Assembly (NCBI RefSeq): GCF_002086635.1
Contig: NZ_MVHD01000001.1
Span: 1-64,000, forward strand
Source of the DNA: Mycobacterium alsense
Lineage (GTDB): Bacteria > Actinomycetota > Actinomycetes > Mycobacteriales > Mycobacteriaceae
Length of the DNA: 64,000 nt
Direction of reading: 5' to 3'
In this document: positions 42,037-59,181 of the stretch, piece after piece
How the letters are laid out: the number at the start of each line of letters is the position of its first letter
How positions within the stretch are numbered: the first letter of the stretch is position 1
The notes under the pieces: model-generated
Database searches by the model: none
What the model was told of the DNA's origin: nothing
Seen by the model: the letters and a program-made list of their open reading frames with translations, nothing else
Made by a program: the position numbers and the translations under genes

Positions 42037-43665
42037 TCAGCCCTTTACCAGGCAGCGCTCCAGGATGGGGCCCAGGTCCAGCCCGTTCGGCATGGTGCCG
42101 AACGCGCCGCCCCAGCGGCCGTCGAGCCGGGTGGCCAAAAACGCTTCGGCGACGGCCGGATGCCCGTGGCGCACCAGCAGCGAGCCCTGCAGCGCCAGGC
42201 AGATGTCCTCGGCGATTTTGCGGGCGCGGTAGGCGATGCCGTCGAGGTCGGCCAGGTCGGCGCGCAGCCGCTCGACGTGGCCGCCCAGGCGCGGGTCCTG
42301 CCCCGCGCTCTCGGCCAGCTCGGCGAACAGCACCTCGACGCATTGGGGGCGAGTCGCCATGGCGCGCAACGTATCCAGCGCGCTGACGTTTCCGGAGCCC
42401 TCCCAGATGCCCATCAGCGGGGCCTCGCGGTACAGCCGCGGCATCCCGGAGTCCTCGACATAGCCGTTGCCGCCCAGGCATTCCAGCGCCTCGGCGGCGT
42501 GCGGGGTGGCACGCTTGCACACCCAGTACTTGCTGGCGGCCAGCCCGATCCGGCGCAGCAGCGCCTCGGTCTCGTCGCCCCGCACGGCGCGGTCGGTGGC
42601 CCCGGCCATCCGCATCGCCACGATGGTGGCGGCCTCGGCCTCCACGGCCAGGTCGGCCAGCACGTTGCGCATCAGCGGCTGGTCGATCAGGTAGGCGCCG
42701 AACGCCTTTCGATGCTGGGCGTGGTGGACGGCGCGGGTCAGGCCGGTGCGCATGCTGGTGGCGCTGCCCAGCGTGCAGTCCAACCGGGTGAGGTTGACCA
42801 TCTCGATGATGGTCGGCACGCCGCGGCCCTCCTCGCCGACCAGCCACGCGATGGCGCCGTCGTACTCGACCTCGCTGGAGGCGTTGGCGTGGTTGCCAAG
42901 CTTGTCCTTCAGGCGCTGCAGGAACATCCGATTGCGGGTGCCGTCCGGCAGCACGCGGGGAAGCATGAAGCACGACAGGCCTTGTGGTGCCTGCGCCAGC
43001 ACCAAAAAGATGTCGCACATCGGCGCCGAGGTGAACCACTTGTGGCCGGTCAGGCTGTAGCTGCCGTCACCGTTGGGGGTTGCCTGGGTGGTGCCGGCGC
43101 GGACGTCGGAGCCGCCCTGCTTTTCCGTCATCGACATGCCCGCGGTGATGCCGGCCTTCGTGGTGGCCAGCTTGAGCTCGGGGTCGTACTCGCGGCTGGT
43201 CAGCAGCGGTTCGTAGACCGCCGCCAGGTCGGGGTTGTGGCGCAGCGCGGGAACGACGGCGTAGGTCATCGAGACCGGGCAGGTGTGCCCGGGCTCGACG
43301 TTCCAGGCCGACATCTTGGCGGCCCGCACCACGTGGGCGCCCGGGCGCCCGTCGGCCCAGGGCGCGGCGTGGATGCCGTGGCCGATCGCCGCCCGCATCA
43401 GTTCGTGATACGCGGGGTCGTACTCGACCTCGTCGACCCGGTGGCCGTATTGGTCGTGGGTGTGCAGCACCGGCCGGTTGCGGTCGGCGAGCTCACCCCA
43501 CCGCTGCGTTTCGCGGCTGCCGGCCAGCGCACCGAACTCGTTCAGCTCTTCCAGGCCCCACTGCCCGCCCTCGCGGATCAGGGCCTCGACCAGCACGGGG
43601 GACGTCGCGGGGTTGTGGTCCTCCAGGGGCGGGACCTGGTTGATGACGGCGTGGGTGTCAGGCAT
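42037..43665 (-). CDS. fadE8: Acyl-CoA dehydrogenase FadE8 (AidB-like)
   Basis: A 542-residue flavoprotein of the AidB-like branch, the same length I recall for FadE8 (Rv0672). Signatures: GMSMTEKQGGSDVRA, GHKWFTSAPMCD and ECLGGNGYVEDSGMPRLYRE. It introduces a double bond into acyl-CoA or, like AidB, may bind DNA. ATG at 43665. It heads fadE8-echA4-paaX-echA5, 47 bases after lpqP. Confidence 0.92.
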   Translation of the reverse strand: MPDTHAVINQVPPLEDHNPATSPVLVEALIREGGQWGLEELNEFGALAGSRETQRWGELADRNRPVLHTHDQYGHRVDEVEYDPAYHELMRAAIGHGIHAAPWADGRPGAHVVRAAKMSAWNVEPGHTCPVSMTYAVVPALRHNPDLAAVYEPLLTSREYDPELKLATTKAGITAGMSMTEKQGGSDVRAGTTQATPNGDGSYSLTGHKWFTSAPMCDIFLVLAQAPQGLSCFMLPRVLPDGTRNRMFLQRLKDKLGNHANASSEVEYDGAIAWLVGEEGRGVPTIIEMVNLTRLDCTLGSATSMRTGLTRAVHHAQHRKAFGAYLIDQPLMRNVLADLAVEAEAATIVAMRMAGATDRAVRGDETEALLRRIGLAASKYWVCKRATPHAAEALECLGGNGYVEDSGMPRLYREAPLMGIWEGSGNVSALDTLRAMATRPQCVEVLFAELAESAGQDPRLGGHVERLRADLADLDGIAYRARKIAEDICLALQGSLLVRHGHPAVAEAFLATRLDGRWGGAFGTMPNGLDLGPILERCLVKG

Positions 43666-43712
43666 ATCCTCAATGTTACATTTTTCCGACAGTCGCACAA
43701 GAGCTGTAATGA

Positions 43713-44552
43713 TCAGCGGGGGTGGGCGGCGAAGAACGCCCACAGCTGCGGCGTCGCGAAGTCCGGCCAGTCGTGGCCCCACTGGTCGAGCGTGACGAGC
43801 ACGACCCCGCGGCCCCCGGCGCATGCCGCGGTCGAGGTGGTGACCGGGCCGTCGGTCGTGGTTGACGGGGCGCCGCACCGATCGACGTTGCGCCAGAAGG
43901 TGTTCACCTCGGGAGCCGACGGGCCGTTGATGACGCTGTAACCCGGCCCGCCGCCGTAGGGCACGAGCCGGTCCGCGGTGCCGTGGATGTGCATGACCGA
44001 CGCCGGACGCGGGGCCGGGCACGCGTTGAGCTGGGTGCCCGCGACCGGTCCGATCGCCGCGAAGACCTCGGTGCTGCACGCCAGCGTGTAGGACATGATC
44101 CCGCCGTTGCTCATGCCGGTGGCATAGACCCTGCCGGCGTCGATGCCGGCGTTGCGGGCGATGTCGGCGACGGCGGCGCGGATGAAACCGATGTCGTCGA
44201 CGCCCTCGCGCCCCGAGCGTCCGCAGCAGGTTTCGCCGTCGACGTTCCACGCATGGTTCAGGCCGTCGGGATAGGCGACGAAGAACTTGGCCGTGTCGGC
44301 CAATCCGTCCCAGTGGTAATCCCTTTCGGCTTCCCTGGCGCTGCCCGAGACGCCGTGCATCATGACGACCAGCGGCGCCGAGGCGGGCAGCCCGGCGGGC
44401 TTGTACAGCCGATAGCTGCGATCGAGGCCGCCGACTTTGATGTGGTGGACGCTGGTGCCGTCGACGAACGCCGTCGGCAGGTTCGCGTCCGCCCGGAAGC
44501 AGCCCGCGACCACCAGGGCGGCACCCAGCAGAGCGACAACCCGGCGCAGCAT
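43713..44552 (-). CDS. lpqP: Lipoprotein LpqP, esterase of the PHB-depolymerase type
   Basis: A 279-residue lipoprotein: lipobox VVAGC (Cys18), then an alpha/beta-hydrolase with the oxyanion MMHGVSG, the nucleophile elbow TGMSNGG (Ser), and later HIHGTADRLVPYGGG (Asp) and WGHDWP (His). This resembles polyhydroxybutyrate depolymerases and feruloyl esterases. It should act at the cell surface. Corresponds to Rv0671. Confidence 0.9.
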   Translation of the reverse strand: MLRRVVALLGAALVVAGCFRADANLPTAFVDGTSVHHIKVGGLDRSYRLYKPAGLPASAPLVVMMHGVSGSAREAERDYHWDGLADTAKFFVAYPDGLNHAWNVDGETCCGRSGREGVDDIGFIRAAVADIARNAGIDAGRVYATGMSNGGIMSYTLACSTEVFAAIGPVAGTQLNACPAPRPASVMHIHGTADRLVPYGGGPGYSVINGPSAPEVNTFWRNVDRCGAPSTTTDGPVTTSTAACAGGRGVVLVTLDQWGHDWPDFATPQLWAFFAAHPR

Positions 44553-44579
44553 GGATCAACGGTAAGGGCCGCGACCGTC

Positions 44580-45335
44580 TCAGCCGGTCGTTTTGTCCCG
44601 CAAGAACGCGATGTCGTCCTTGCGGCCCTCGTCGGCGGTTTCGCAGATGACCGGCGCGCCGGCGGCCTTGACCACCGCGACGAGCAGCTCGGGATCGATC
44701 TGCCCGGTGCCGAAGTTGGCGTGCCGGTCGGCGCCCGAGCCCGCGGCGTCCCTCGAGTCGTTGCAGTGCACCAGGTCGATGCGGCCGGTCAACGCCTTGA
44801 TGCGGTCGACCGCGTCGATCAGCTCCTCACCGGCGGCCCAGGCGTGGCAGGTGTCCAGGCAGAACCCAATTCCCTTGTCGCCGATGTGATCCCACAGCCT
44901 GCCGATGGTGTCGAAATGCCGCGCCATGGCGTGGTCACCGCCCGCGGTGTTCTCCAGGTAGACCTGCACGTCGGTTTCGAGGTAGTCCAACGCCTTGACC
45001 CACCGCTCGAAGCCGGCTTCCATGTCGTTGTCGTCGGCGTGTCCGCCGTGCACGATCACCGCCGTCGCGTCGATGGCCGCGGCCGCGTCGCAGGTGTCCT
45101 GCAGGATCTTGCGCGACGGGATGCGGATGCGGTTGTTCGCCGACGCCACGTTGATCAGGTACGGCGCGTGGACGTACAGCGGCATCGTCGACGCCCTGAG
45201 CGTCTCGGCGTCGTCGCGGGGCTTGGGTTTTTTCCAGCTCTGCGGGTTGCCGAGGAAGAACTGCACCACGTCGGCGCCGTCGGCCTGGGCGGCGGCCAGG
45301 GGATCGTCCTGGTGGACGTGCGAACCGATGAGCAC
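44580..45335 (-). CDS. nfo: Endonuclease IV
   Basis: A 251-residue AP endonuclease family 2 enzyme (End/Nfo, Rv0670) that cuts the DNA backbone at abasic sites in base-excision repair. Zinc ligands appear in [36 protein letters not shown] and HANFGTGQI. The start is the GTG at 45335 ([12 protein letters not shown]); the open frame extends to 45392 without homology. It lies between the rpoC terminator and lpqP. Confidence 0.92.
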   Translation of the reverse strand: MLIGSHVHQDDPLAAAQADGADVVQFFLGNPQSWKKPKPRDDAETLRASTMPLYVHAPYLINVASANNRIRIPSRKILQDTCDAAAAIDATAVIVHGGHADDNDMEAGFERWVKALDYLETDVQVYLENTAGGDHAMARHFDTIGRLWDHIGDKGIGFCLDTCHAWAAGEELIDAVDRIKALTGRIDLVHCNDSRDAAGSGADRHANFGTGQIDPELLVAVVKAAGAPVICETADEGRKDDIAFLRDKTTG

Positions 45336-45430
45336 GGTGGCCAGTGTAGTGCGGCGAGCCGATCTGCCGAGCGTGCACTCGGTGCGAAACATCGCCCGAA
45401 AAGTCGAGCCACTCTACGCTCGGCGAACGA

Positions 45431-45459
45431 AAAAGCCCCCGCACGGGGCGGGGGCTTTT
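45431..45459 (-). terminator. Rho-independent terminator after rpoC
   Basis: A 12-bp stem AAAAGCCCCCGC (45431-45442) and GCGGGGGCTTTT (45448-45459), 5-base loop, followed by TTCG on the minus strand: a textbook terminator 10 bases past the rpoC stop. Confidence 0.92.
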
Positions 45460-45468
45460 CCTGAGTGA

Positions 45469-49443
<3,975 letters not shown>

Positions 49444-49463
49444 TTAGTTGCCGAAAAAAGTTG

Positions 49464-53214
<3,751 letters not shown>

Positions 53215-53243
53215 ACAATAGCGCAGGACGGCGCATTCCTCAA
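53215..53243 (-). promoter_or_regulatory. rpoBC promoter
   Basis: TTGAGG (53238-53243), 17-bp spacer, TATTGT (53215-53220). A second, weaker candidate further upstream is TTGACG (53345-53350), 17-bp spacer, CAGTCT (53322-53327). The remaining sequence between it and mkl (to 53459) is otherwise featureless. Confidence 0.75.
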
Positions 53244-53459
53244 CTACCCACGACAAATGAGCCAAGGGACATCGGCGCTGGCTGGCGATCTCGAATCTCC
53301 CCTGGACACATGCTGCCCAACAGACTGACCCGTTTAGGCCCTGCCGTCAAGGGGGCGGCGCCGCAAGTTGCACCAAGTTATCGCAAAATTTTCGCGTCCT
53401 GGCTCGCGTGCTGGCGTGCGTCATGGCTGCGTCGTGGCGGGGGCGTCGGGCCGGGCGCG

Positions 53460-54473
53460 CTACTGGTTGCCGAACTCGTTTGCGCGGTACCGGTGGGTGC
53501 CTTCGAGGTCGTCGAGGATCGCCGCCTGGGCGTTCTTGGGCAACGTGTGCAGGATCTCGCGGACCCGGGCCTGCCGCCGCGCGACGGCCTTGCGCTCCGG
53601 CATCCCCGGCGTCGCGACGATCTGCGGCGGCACCCCCTGGATCTCCTCGACACCGCCGGCGTGGTGGCCGGCGTCGATCATGGCCTGCTCTTCGGCCATG
53701 GTCGCCTCGTCCTTCTCCTCGGACATGCCGATCGGGCCGATGCGCCGGCCGTTGAGGAACTGCCGCACCACCGGTTCGTCGCTGGTCAGCAGCACCTCGC
53801 GCGGGCCGAACATGACCAGCTTGCGGCGGAACAACATGCCCATGTTGTCGGGCACGGTGCGGGCGATGTTGATGTTGTGCGTCACGATCAGCACGGTCGC
53901 GTCGATCTGGGCGTTGATGTCGAGGATCAGCTGGCTCAGGTAGGCGGTGCGAACCGGGTCCAGACCCGAGTCCGGCTCGTCGCACAGGATGATCTGCGGG
54001 TCCATCACGAGCGCCCGGGCCAGGCTGGCGCGCTTGCGCATACCGCCGGAAATCTCACCGGGGAACTTCTTCTCGTCGCCGCCGAGGCCGACCAGGGTCA
54101 GCTTCTCCATGACGATGTCACGGATCTCGCTTTCCTTTTTCTTGGTGTGCTCGCGCAGCGGGAAGGCCGCGTTGTCGAACAGGTTCATCGAACCGAACAG
54201 CGCGCCGTCCTGGAACATCACGCCGAACAGCGTGCGGATCTCGTAGAGCTCCTTGGCCGAGCACTCGAGGATGTCCGTGCCGTCGATCATGATCGAGCCG
54301 CGCTCCGGGCGCAGCAGGCCGATCAGCGACTTCAGGAACACCGATTTGCCGGTACCCGACGGCCCCAGCAGGACGCTGACCTCCCCGGCGGGGATATCCA
54401 AAGTCACGTCTTCCCAAATCCTCGAGGGACCAAAGGACTTGGTCAGTCCTCTCACCTCGATAGCGACGCCCAT
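53460..54473 (-). CDS. mkl: Mce-linked ABC transporter ATPase Mkl (MceG)
   Basis: A 337-residue ABC ATPase of the MlaF/MceG type, which energises Mce lipid importers in mycobacteria (cholesterol through Mce4, for example). Walker A GPSGTGKS, Q-loop MFQDGALF, signature ISGGMRKRASLARAL, Walker B IILCDEPDSGLD, H-loop VTHN. The C-terminal roughly 90 residues are a regulatory extension typical of MceG. In M. tuberculosis (Rv0655) a toxin-antitoxin island separates it from rpoB; here it is directly upstream. Confidence 0.92.
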   Translation of the reverse strand: MGVAIEVRGLTKSFGPSRIWEDVTLDIPAGEVSVLLGPSGTGKSVFLKSLIGLLRPERGSIMIDGTDILECSAKELYEIRTLFGVMFQDGALFGSMNLFDNAAFPLREHTKKKESEIRDIVMEKLTLVGLGGDEKKFPGEISGGMRKRASLARALVMDPQIILCDEPDSGLDPVRTAYLSQLILDINAQIDATVLIVTHNINIARTVPDNMGMLFRRKLVMFGPREVLLTSDEPVVRQFLNGRRIGPIGMSEEKDEATMAEEQAMIDAGHHAGGVEEIQGVPPQIVATPGMPERKAVARRQARVREILHTLPKNAQAAILDDLEGTHRYRANEFGNQ

Positions 54474-54644
54474 GGGGAATCCTTCCGTCGACGCTCGTGC
54501 CCGCCACCTGCCCTTTTATGTGGCATGAGTCACTGTAGCGCACGGCGGGTGTCCGGCATCAGGCTTGTCCGGCACAGCCGGCAAAAATTGGCCGTCCCGA
54601 GACCCGGCGACGCAACGGTATTTGACGTGCGTGTTAGCCGGCGG

Positions 54645-56168
54645 TCAGCCCGTCGGCGCCCAGTTGCCGTGGAAGCCCATCGGGACCCGCTGCGGCAGGT
54701 GCACGGTGGCCATCGGCTCGAGGGTCTGCGCGTCCAGCAACAGCAGCTGCCCCTCGTCGCGGCCGCGGTGGTAGCCGTAGCCCATCAGGATGCCGTCGTC
54801 CTCGGCGCGATCCTTCGGGCCGGGCGCGGGGTTCGGGACGAAGGACATCTCACCGATAAAAAGGTCGCGGTCGAGGGGGGCCGCCATGACGGAGCCGGTG
54901 TCGTAGTCGTGCTTGTACAGCGCCGTAGACATCTCGGTCGTCTCGTGGCCGCCGTCGGAGAGATAACCGCCCTCGGTGCCGACCGTGTAGCCGAACCGGT
55001 GCCGCCCGCCCAGCAGGGCCTCGTTGATGCGGGGAAACTCCTGCGGCCGGTCGTCGCGGCGTTCGCTGCTCACCGCGCCGGTCGCCAGGTTGACGGTCCA
55101 GCGATCCAGGGTCGGGCGGCTGTCGCCGGGTCCGCGCAGGTCGCGGTCGAACATCGTCGAGTAGCGGACCACGTCGAGCACCACCACCTCGGCGCCGTCG
55201 CGCGCCTCGGAGTAGGCGTTGAGCGGGTGGTAGACGTAGCAGGGCTCGATGTCGAACCAGCGGATGTCGGCGCTGCCGCCCTCGCGGGGCATGACGCCGA
55301 TGCGCGCCGGGTATTTCGGGTTCCAGCGGTAGGGCATGCGATCGATCGGCTCGCGATTGCGGTTCATCATCGTCGCCATCGGGCCGGGGACCCGCACGCG
55401 GCCGACGAGCGACTGCATGACCAGCCGGGCCGGCAGATCCAGCCAGCGGGGCACGTTGGCCGGCATCACCTGGACCGGGTCGAACGTGACGGGCAGGTCA
55501 TAGATCACCACGTATTTGTCGGTCAGCGAGAAGTCGTGCATCATCGGCGAGCCGGTCACGTCGATGTCGACGGTGCGCCGGGCGCGCCCCTGGGCGTCGA
55601 TCACCGAGTACTGCACGCTCCGCCCGCGGGCGAACGAGTAGGACACGGCGTGCAGTTCGCCGGTGCGGGGGTCGCGATGGGGGTGGGCGGTGTAGCCGGC
55701 GGCCAGCGTCCCGTCGAAGTCGCACGTCCCCACGGTGTCCAGCTCGTCGGTGAGGCGGTAGTTCGCACCGCCGCCCTCGACCAGAGCCAACGTCTGTCCG
55801 GCGTGGCTGAGCACATTGGTGTTGGGCCCGACCGACAGCATGCCGGCCCGCGGATCCAGCCCGGCGGGGGCCGGCTCGCCCAGCGCCGCGCACACGTGCG
55901 CGGTGCGCACCCAGCGGTTGCGGTACCAGCGCGCCTGCCCGCCGCTCAGCGCCACGCCGTGCACCATCGCGTCGCCGGTGAACCAGTGGTAGGTGGCGGG
56001 GTCGACCTCCTGGACCGGGTTGGGCCCGTTGCGCAGGTAACGCCCGTCGAGTTGCTCCGGGATGTGCCCGGTGACCTTCAGGTCGGTCGCGGTGACTTCG
56101 GCGCCCACCGGCGCCAAAACGTCCTCGAGGTACGGATTCCGGGTTTGCGTGGCTCGTGTGGATGTCAC
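54645..56168 (-). CDS. Carotenoid cleavage oxygenase family protein
   Basis: A 507-residue non-haem iron oxygenase. Four His ligands of the propeller are visible: YTAHPHRDP, MMHDFSLTD, YVYHPLNAY and the C-terminal GFHGNW. The family cleaves carotenoids or stilbenes at a double bond. It corresponds to Rv0654. The start is the GTG at 56168, with AGGAG 7 bases upstream. Divergent from a TetR gene across a 62-bp gap holding a palindrome. Confidence 0.92.
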   Translation of the reverse strand: MTSTRATQTRNPYLEDVLAPVGAEVTATDLKVTGHIPEQLDGRYLRNGPNPVQEVDPATYHWFTGDAMVHGVALSGGQARWYRNRWVRTAHVCAALGEPAPAGLDPRAGMLSVGPNTNVLSHAGQTLALVEGGGANYRLTDELDTVGTCDFDGTLAAGYTAHPHRDPRTGELHAVSYSFARGRSVQYSVIDAQGRARRTVDIDVTGSPMMHDFSLTDKYVVIYDLPVTFDPVQVMPANVPRWLDLPARLVMQSLVGRVRVPGPMATMMNRNREPIDRMPYRWNPKYPARIGVMPREGGSADIRWFDIEPCYVYHPLNAYSEARDGAEVVVLDVVRYSTMFDRDLRGPGDSRPTLDRWTVNLATGAVSSERRDDRPQEFPRINEALLGGRHRFGYTVGTEGGYLSDGGHETTEMSTALYKHDYDTGSVMAAPLDRDLFIGEMSFVPNPAPGPKDRAEDDGILMGYGYHRGRDEGQLLLLDAQTLEPMATVHLPQRVPMGFHGNWAPTG

Positions 56169-56180
56169 CGCTAAGCTCCT

Positions 56181-56193
56181 ATAACATTGTTAT
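56181..56193. promoter_or_regulatory. Palindromic operator ATAACATTGTTAT
   Basis: Perfect 6-bp arms about one central base, in the divergent gap between the carotenoid oxygenase and TetR genes, with another GTTATT 16 bases further. A likely TetR binding site. Confidence 0.6.
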
Positions 56194-56230
56194 TTCAGCG
56201 TTATTGGCACGGTACGCCGGTGGTGACAAG

Positions 56231-56938
56231 ATGGCAAGGATGACTTCCTCGGAAACAGAGAGCGGCGCTCGCGGAGTGCGCAGCGTTCGTGGGGAGATGC
56301 TGCACGCCGCCGTCGCCCTGCTCGACGAGCAGGGCCCCGACGCGCTGCAGACCCGGACGGTGGCGCGCGCCGCGGGGACCTCGACGATGGCGCTGTACAC
56401 CCACTTCGGCGGGATGCGGGGCCTGATCGCCGCGGTCGCCGAGGAGAGCCTGCGGCAGTTCGACGCCGCGCTGTCGGTGCCGGAAACAGCTGACCCGGTG
56501 GCCGACATAGCGGCCATCGGCATGGCCTATCGACGCTATGCGATTGAGCGGCCGCACATGTATCGACTGATGTTCGGCAGCACCAGCGCCCACGGCATCA
56601 ACGCACCGGCCGGCAACGTCCTGCAGCTGACCGTCGCCCAGATCGAGGCGGAGATTCCCAGCTTCGCGCATCTGGTGCGCGCGGTACGACGGTCGGTACT
56701 GGCCGGTCGCATCACCCTTGGCGGCGCCGATGACGACGAAACGGTGGTCGCCACCGCAGCCCAGTTCTGGGCACTCATGCACGGGTTCGTGTTGCTCGAA
56801 CTCGCCGGGTTCTATGGCGAAGACGGCGCGGCGGTCGTGCCGGTGCTTGGCTCGATGTTCACAAATCTCTTTGTCGCCCTGGGAGACTCGCCCGAACGGA
56901 TGCGGCAGTCGTTCCACGCCGCGTTCGGTACCGGCTGA
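56231..56938 (+). CDS. TetR-family regulator next to the carotenoid oxygenase
   Basis: A 235-residue TetR repressor. The HTH is LQTRTVARAAGTSTMALYTHF, and the C-terminal domain includes FWALMHGFVLLELAGFYG, as in WHG-type regulators. The ATG at 56231 is chosen; an ATG at 56240 is also possible. It corresponds to Rv0653c. It probably controls the divergent oxygenase gene and itself through the palindrome at 56181-56193. It ends just before the rplL terminator. Confidence 0.88.
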   Translation: MARMTSSETESGARGVRSVRGEMLHAAVALLDEQGPDALQTRTVARAAGTSTMALYTHFGGMRGLIAAVAEESLRQFDAALSVPETADPVADIAAIGMAYRRYAIERPHMYRLMFGSTSAHGINAPAGNVLQLTVAQIEAEIPSFAHLVRAVRRSVLAGRITLGGADDDETVVATAAQFWALMHGFVLLELAGFYGEDGAAVVPVLGSMFTNLFVALGDSPERMRQSFHAAFGTG

Positions 56939-56940
56939 AC

Positions 56941-56980
56941 GCGCGAACCCCCGGGACCGCGTGGCCCCGGGGGTTCGCGC
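56941..56980 (-). terminator. Hairpin after rplL, possibly bidirectional
   Basis: A perfect 15-bp stem: GCGCGAACCCCCGGG (56941-56955) and CCCGGGGGTTCGCGC (56966-56980), 10-base loop. It lies between the convergent TetR and rplL genes. No U-tract on either side. Confidence 0.8.
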
Positions 56981-56988
56981 GGGTTGAC

Positions 56989-57384
56989 CTACTTGACGGT
57001 GACGGTGGCGCCGGCGGCCTCGAGCTTGGTCTTGGCCTCGTCGGCCGCCTCCTTGGCGACCTTCTCGAGCAGCGGCTTGGGGGCGCCGTCGACGAGGTCC
57101 TTGGCCTCCTTGAGTCCCAGGCCGGACACGATCTCGCGGACCACCTTGATGACGCCGATCTTCTTGTCGCCGGCGGCCTCGAGGATGACGTCGAACTCCG
57201 ACTGCTCCTCGGCGGCCTCGGCGGGCGCACCGCCGGCGGCCGGGCCACCGGCTGCGGCGACGGCGACCGGAGCGGCCGCGGTGACCTCGAAGGTCTCCTC
57301 GAACTTCTTGACGAAGTCGGAGAGCTCCAGCAGCGTCATCTCCTTGAACGCGTCGAGCAGGTCGTCGGTGGACATCTTTGCCAT
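56989..57384 (-). CDS. rplL: 50S ribosomal protein L7/L12
   Basis: A 131-residue L7/L12 (bL12). N-terminal dimerisation domain ([22 protein letters not shown]), an Ala/Gly/Pro hinge, and the factor-binding C-terminal domain ([31 protein letters not shown]). Forms the stalk that recruits translation factors. 34 bases after rplJ. Confidence 0.97.
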   Translation of the reverse strand: MAKMSTDDLLDAFKEMTLLELSDFVKKFEETFEVTAAAPVAVAAAGGPAAGGAPAEAAEEQSEFDVILEAAGDKKIGVIKVVREIVSGLGLKEAKDLVDGAPKPLLEKVAKEAADEAKTKLEAAGATVTVK

Positions 57385-57418
57385 GGGTGTGGGTCCTTCC
57401 TGGTTTCGGGGTTTGGGG

Positions 57419-58021
57419 TTATTCGGCTTCGGCCGGGGTTTCCGGAGCCTCGGTCGGTGCTTCGGAAGCTGGTTCTGCGGCCTCGGCGGGCGCCTCGGCG
57501 GCGGGCTCGGCGGCCTTCTTGTCCTGGAGCGCGGCCGCGAGCCGGGCCACCTGCGAGGCCGGGGCGGCGAACAGGCCGGCCGCCTTGGCGAGGTTGCCCT
57601 TCATCGCGCCGGCCAGCTTGGCCAGCAGCACCTCGCGGGATTCCAGGTCCGCGATGCGCTCGACTTCGGAGACGGTCAACGGGTGGCCGTCCATGTAGCC
57701 GCCCTTGATGACCAGCGCCTTGTTGTCCTTGGCGAAGGTCTTGATGGCCTTGGCCGCGTCCACCGGCTCGCCGCGGACGAACGCGATGGCCGTCGGGCCG
57801 ACGAACAGCTCGTCGAGACCCTCGATGCCGGCGTCGGCGGCCGCTCGCTTGATGAGCGTGTTCTTGGCCACGGTGTAGGTCGCCGAGCCCGCCAGGGACC
57901 GGCGCAGCTCGGCCAGGTTGGCCACGGTCAAGCCGCGGTATTCGGTGATCAGGGTGGCCGTCGCGTCCTTGAACTGCTCGGCGATGTCTGCCACGGCGGT
58001 GGCCTTGTCAGCCCTGGCCAT
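57419..58021 (-). CDS. rplJ: 50S ribosomal protein L10
   Basis: A 200-residue L10 (uL10), the base of the L12 stalk. The core includes [18 protein letters not shown] and NTLIKRAA. The last roughly 30 residues are an Ala/Glu/Pro-rich tail. The ATG at 58021 has GGAGG 7 bases upstream. L10 with L12 represses its own mRNA in other bacteria by binding the leader. Confidence 0.97.
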   Translation of the reverse strand: MARADKATAVADIAEQFKDATATLITEYRGLTVANLAELRRSLAGSATYTVAKNTLIKRAAADAGIEGLDELFVGPTAIAFVRGEPVDAAKAIKTFAKDNKALVIKGGYMDGHPLTVSEVERIADLESREVLLAKLAGAMKGNLAKAAGLFAAPASQVARLAAALQDKKAAEPAAEAPAEAAEPASEAPTEAPETPAEAE

Positions 58022-58083
58022 GCCTAACCTCCTGGGTCGAAGTCCGTGTGACGTGTCGTCGGTGACCACCCGTGAAACGACGA

Positions 58084-58113
58084 ACGCCCCGGCGCAGGAA
58101 ACGGCCGGGGCGT
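58084..58113 (-). promoter_or_regulatory. rplJ leader hairpin (L10-leader candidate)
   Basis: A perfect 10-bp stem, ACGCCCCGGC and GCCGGGGCGT, with a 10-base loop, lies 63 bases upstream of rplJ and inside its transcribed leader. It is where the L10/L12 autoregulatory element is expected. It could instead be an attenuator. Confidence 0.6.
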
Positions 58114-58230
58114 ACAAATGCGCCGGTGGGTGCCGGCGTGTGCCTCGTCCTCCTGCGCGGGCCGCCGGGATGTTTCCCGGACCTTCGACCGATTGCTCGG
58201 TGACCGACGGTCTTCGGTGGATCGCCACAC

Positions 58231-58260
58231 ACAATAGCGCGACCCCCCGCGGTCAGCCAA
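58231..58260 (-). promoter_or_regulatory. rplJL promoter
   Basis: TTGGCT (58255-58260), 18-bp spacer, TATTGT (58231-58236) on the minus strand, just past the ROK kinase stop. Leaves a leader of about 200 bases. Confidence 0.7.
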
Positions 58261-58269
58261 AACGCTCGG

Positions 58270-59181
58270 CTAGAGCAAGGCCAGCCTGGCCGCGCCGACC
58301 AGGCCGGCGTCCCCGCCGAGGGCGGCCGGCACCACCCGCAGGCCGGACAGGAAGTCCAGCCCCGCGTAGCCGGCCAGCGCGGTCCGCAGCGGGTCGAAGA
58401 GCACCGCCCCGGACTTCGCGACGCCGCCGCCGACGACGACGAGGTCGAGGTCGCACGTCGCGGCGACCGAGGCGATCATCGCCGCCAGCGCCCTCGCGCC
58501 CCGGGCAAACGCCCGAACGGCCACCGGGTCGCCGGCCGCGGCCGCGGCGGCCAGCTCCCGGGCACCGGCGCCCGGTGGCGGGGACCAGCCGTTGGCCAGC
58601 GCCCAGCGCACCAGCGACGGGCCGGCCGCGACGGTTTCCACACAGCCGCGCCCGCCGCACGGGCACGGCCGGCCGTCCTGGTCGACCACGACATGGCCGA
58701 CGTGGCCGGCGTTGCCGGTGCGCCCGGTGTACGGGGCGCCGTCGAGCACCAGTCCGCCGCCCACGCCGGTGGACACCACCATTCCGAGCAGAAACCGCGC
58801 GCCGCGGCCCGCCCCCCGCCAGTGCTCGCCCAGCGCCATGCACACGCCGTCGCCGCCCAGCCGCACGGGCACGCCGGGAATCACGGCGGCGACCCGGTCG
58901 CGCAGCGGGAAGCCGCGCCAGGACGGGATGTTGATCGGGCTGACGCCGCCGGTGGGCAGGTCGATCGGGCCGGCCGAGCCGACGCCGACCGCGGCGACGG
59001 CGCCGTCGGCGACGGGCAGCGTCTCGGCGATGAGCCCGGCGACGGCGGCCCAGACGTCCTCGGCCGCGGCGCCGGCCGGGGTCGGGCGGATGGCGGTGTG
59101 CACCAGCGCGCCGGCGGAATCGGCCAGGCCGGCGGCGATCTTGGTGCCGCCGATGTCGAGGCACAGCGTCAGCGCGGCCAT
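58270..59181 (-). CDS. ROK-family sugar kinase (glucokinase-like)
   Basis: A 303-residue ROK kinase without a DNA-binding domain. ATP site LDIGGTKIAAGL; catalytic Asp in LGGDGVCMALGE; ROK zinc motif CPCGGRGCVE preceded by GHVGHVVVD. It probably phosphorylates glucose or a related sugar. Corresponds to Rv0650. The ATG shares a base with the stop of the gene before it (TGATG). Together with the GH38 mannosidase this suggests glycan breakdown. Confidence 0.9.
   Translation of the reverse strand: MAALTLCLDIGGTKIAAGLADSAGALVHTAIRPTPAGAAAEDVWAAVAGLIAETLPVADGAVAAVGVGSAGPIDLPTGGVSPINIPSWRGFPLRDRVAAVIPGVPVRLGGDGVCMALGEHWRGAGRGARFLLGMVVSTGVGGGLVLDGAPYTGRTGNAGHVGHVVVDQDGRPCPCGGRGCVETVAAGPSLVRWALANGWSPPPGAGARELAAAAAAGDPVAVRAFARGARALAAMIASVAATCDLDLVVVGGGVAKSGAVLFDPLRTALAGYAGLDFLSGLRVVPAALGGDAGLVGAARLALL

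Noticed and set aside
43666..43712. TTACA/TGTAA inverted repeat and TTGTGC/TAACAT hexamers before fadE8
   Set aside because: Short arms and poor spacing; too weak to list as a feature.
53310..56174. 954-codon plus-strand open frame over mkl and the oxygenase
   Set aside because: Antisense to two genes with intact motifs; no homology seen.
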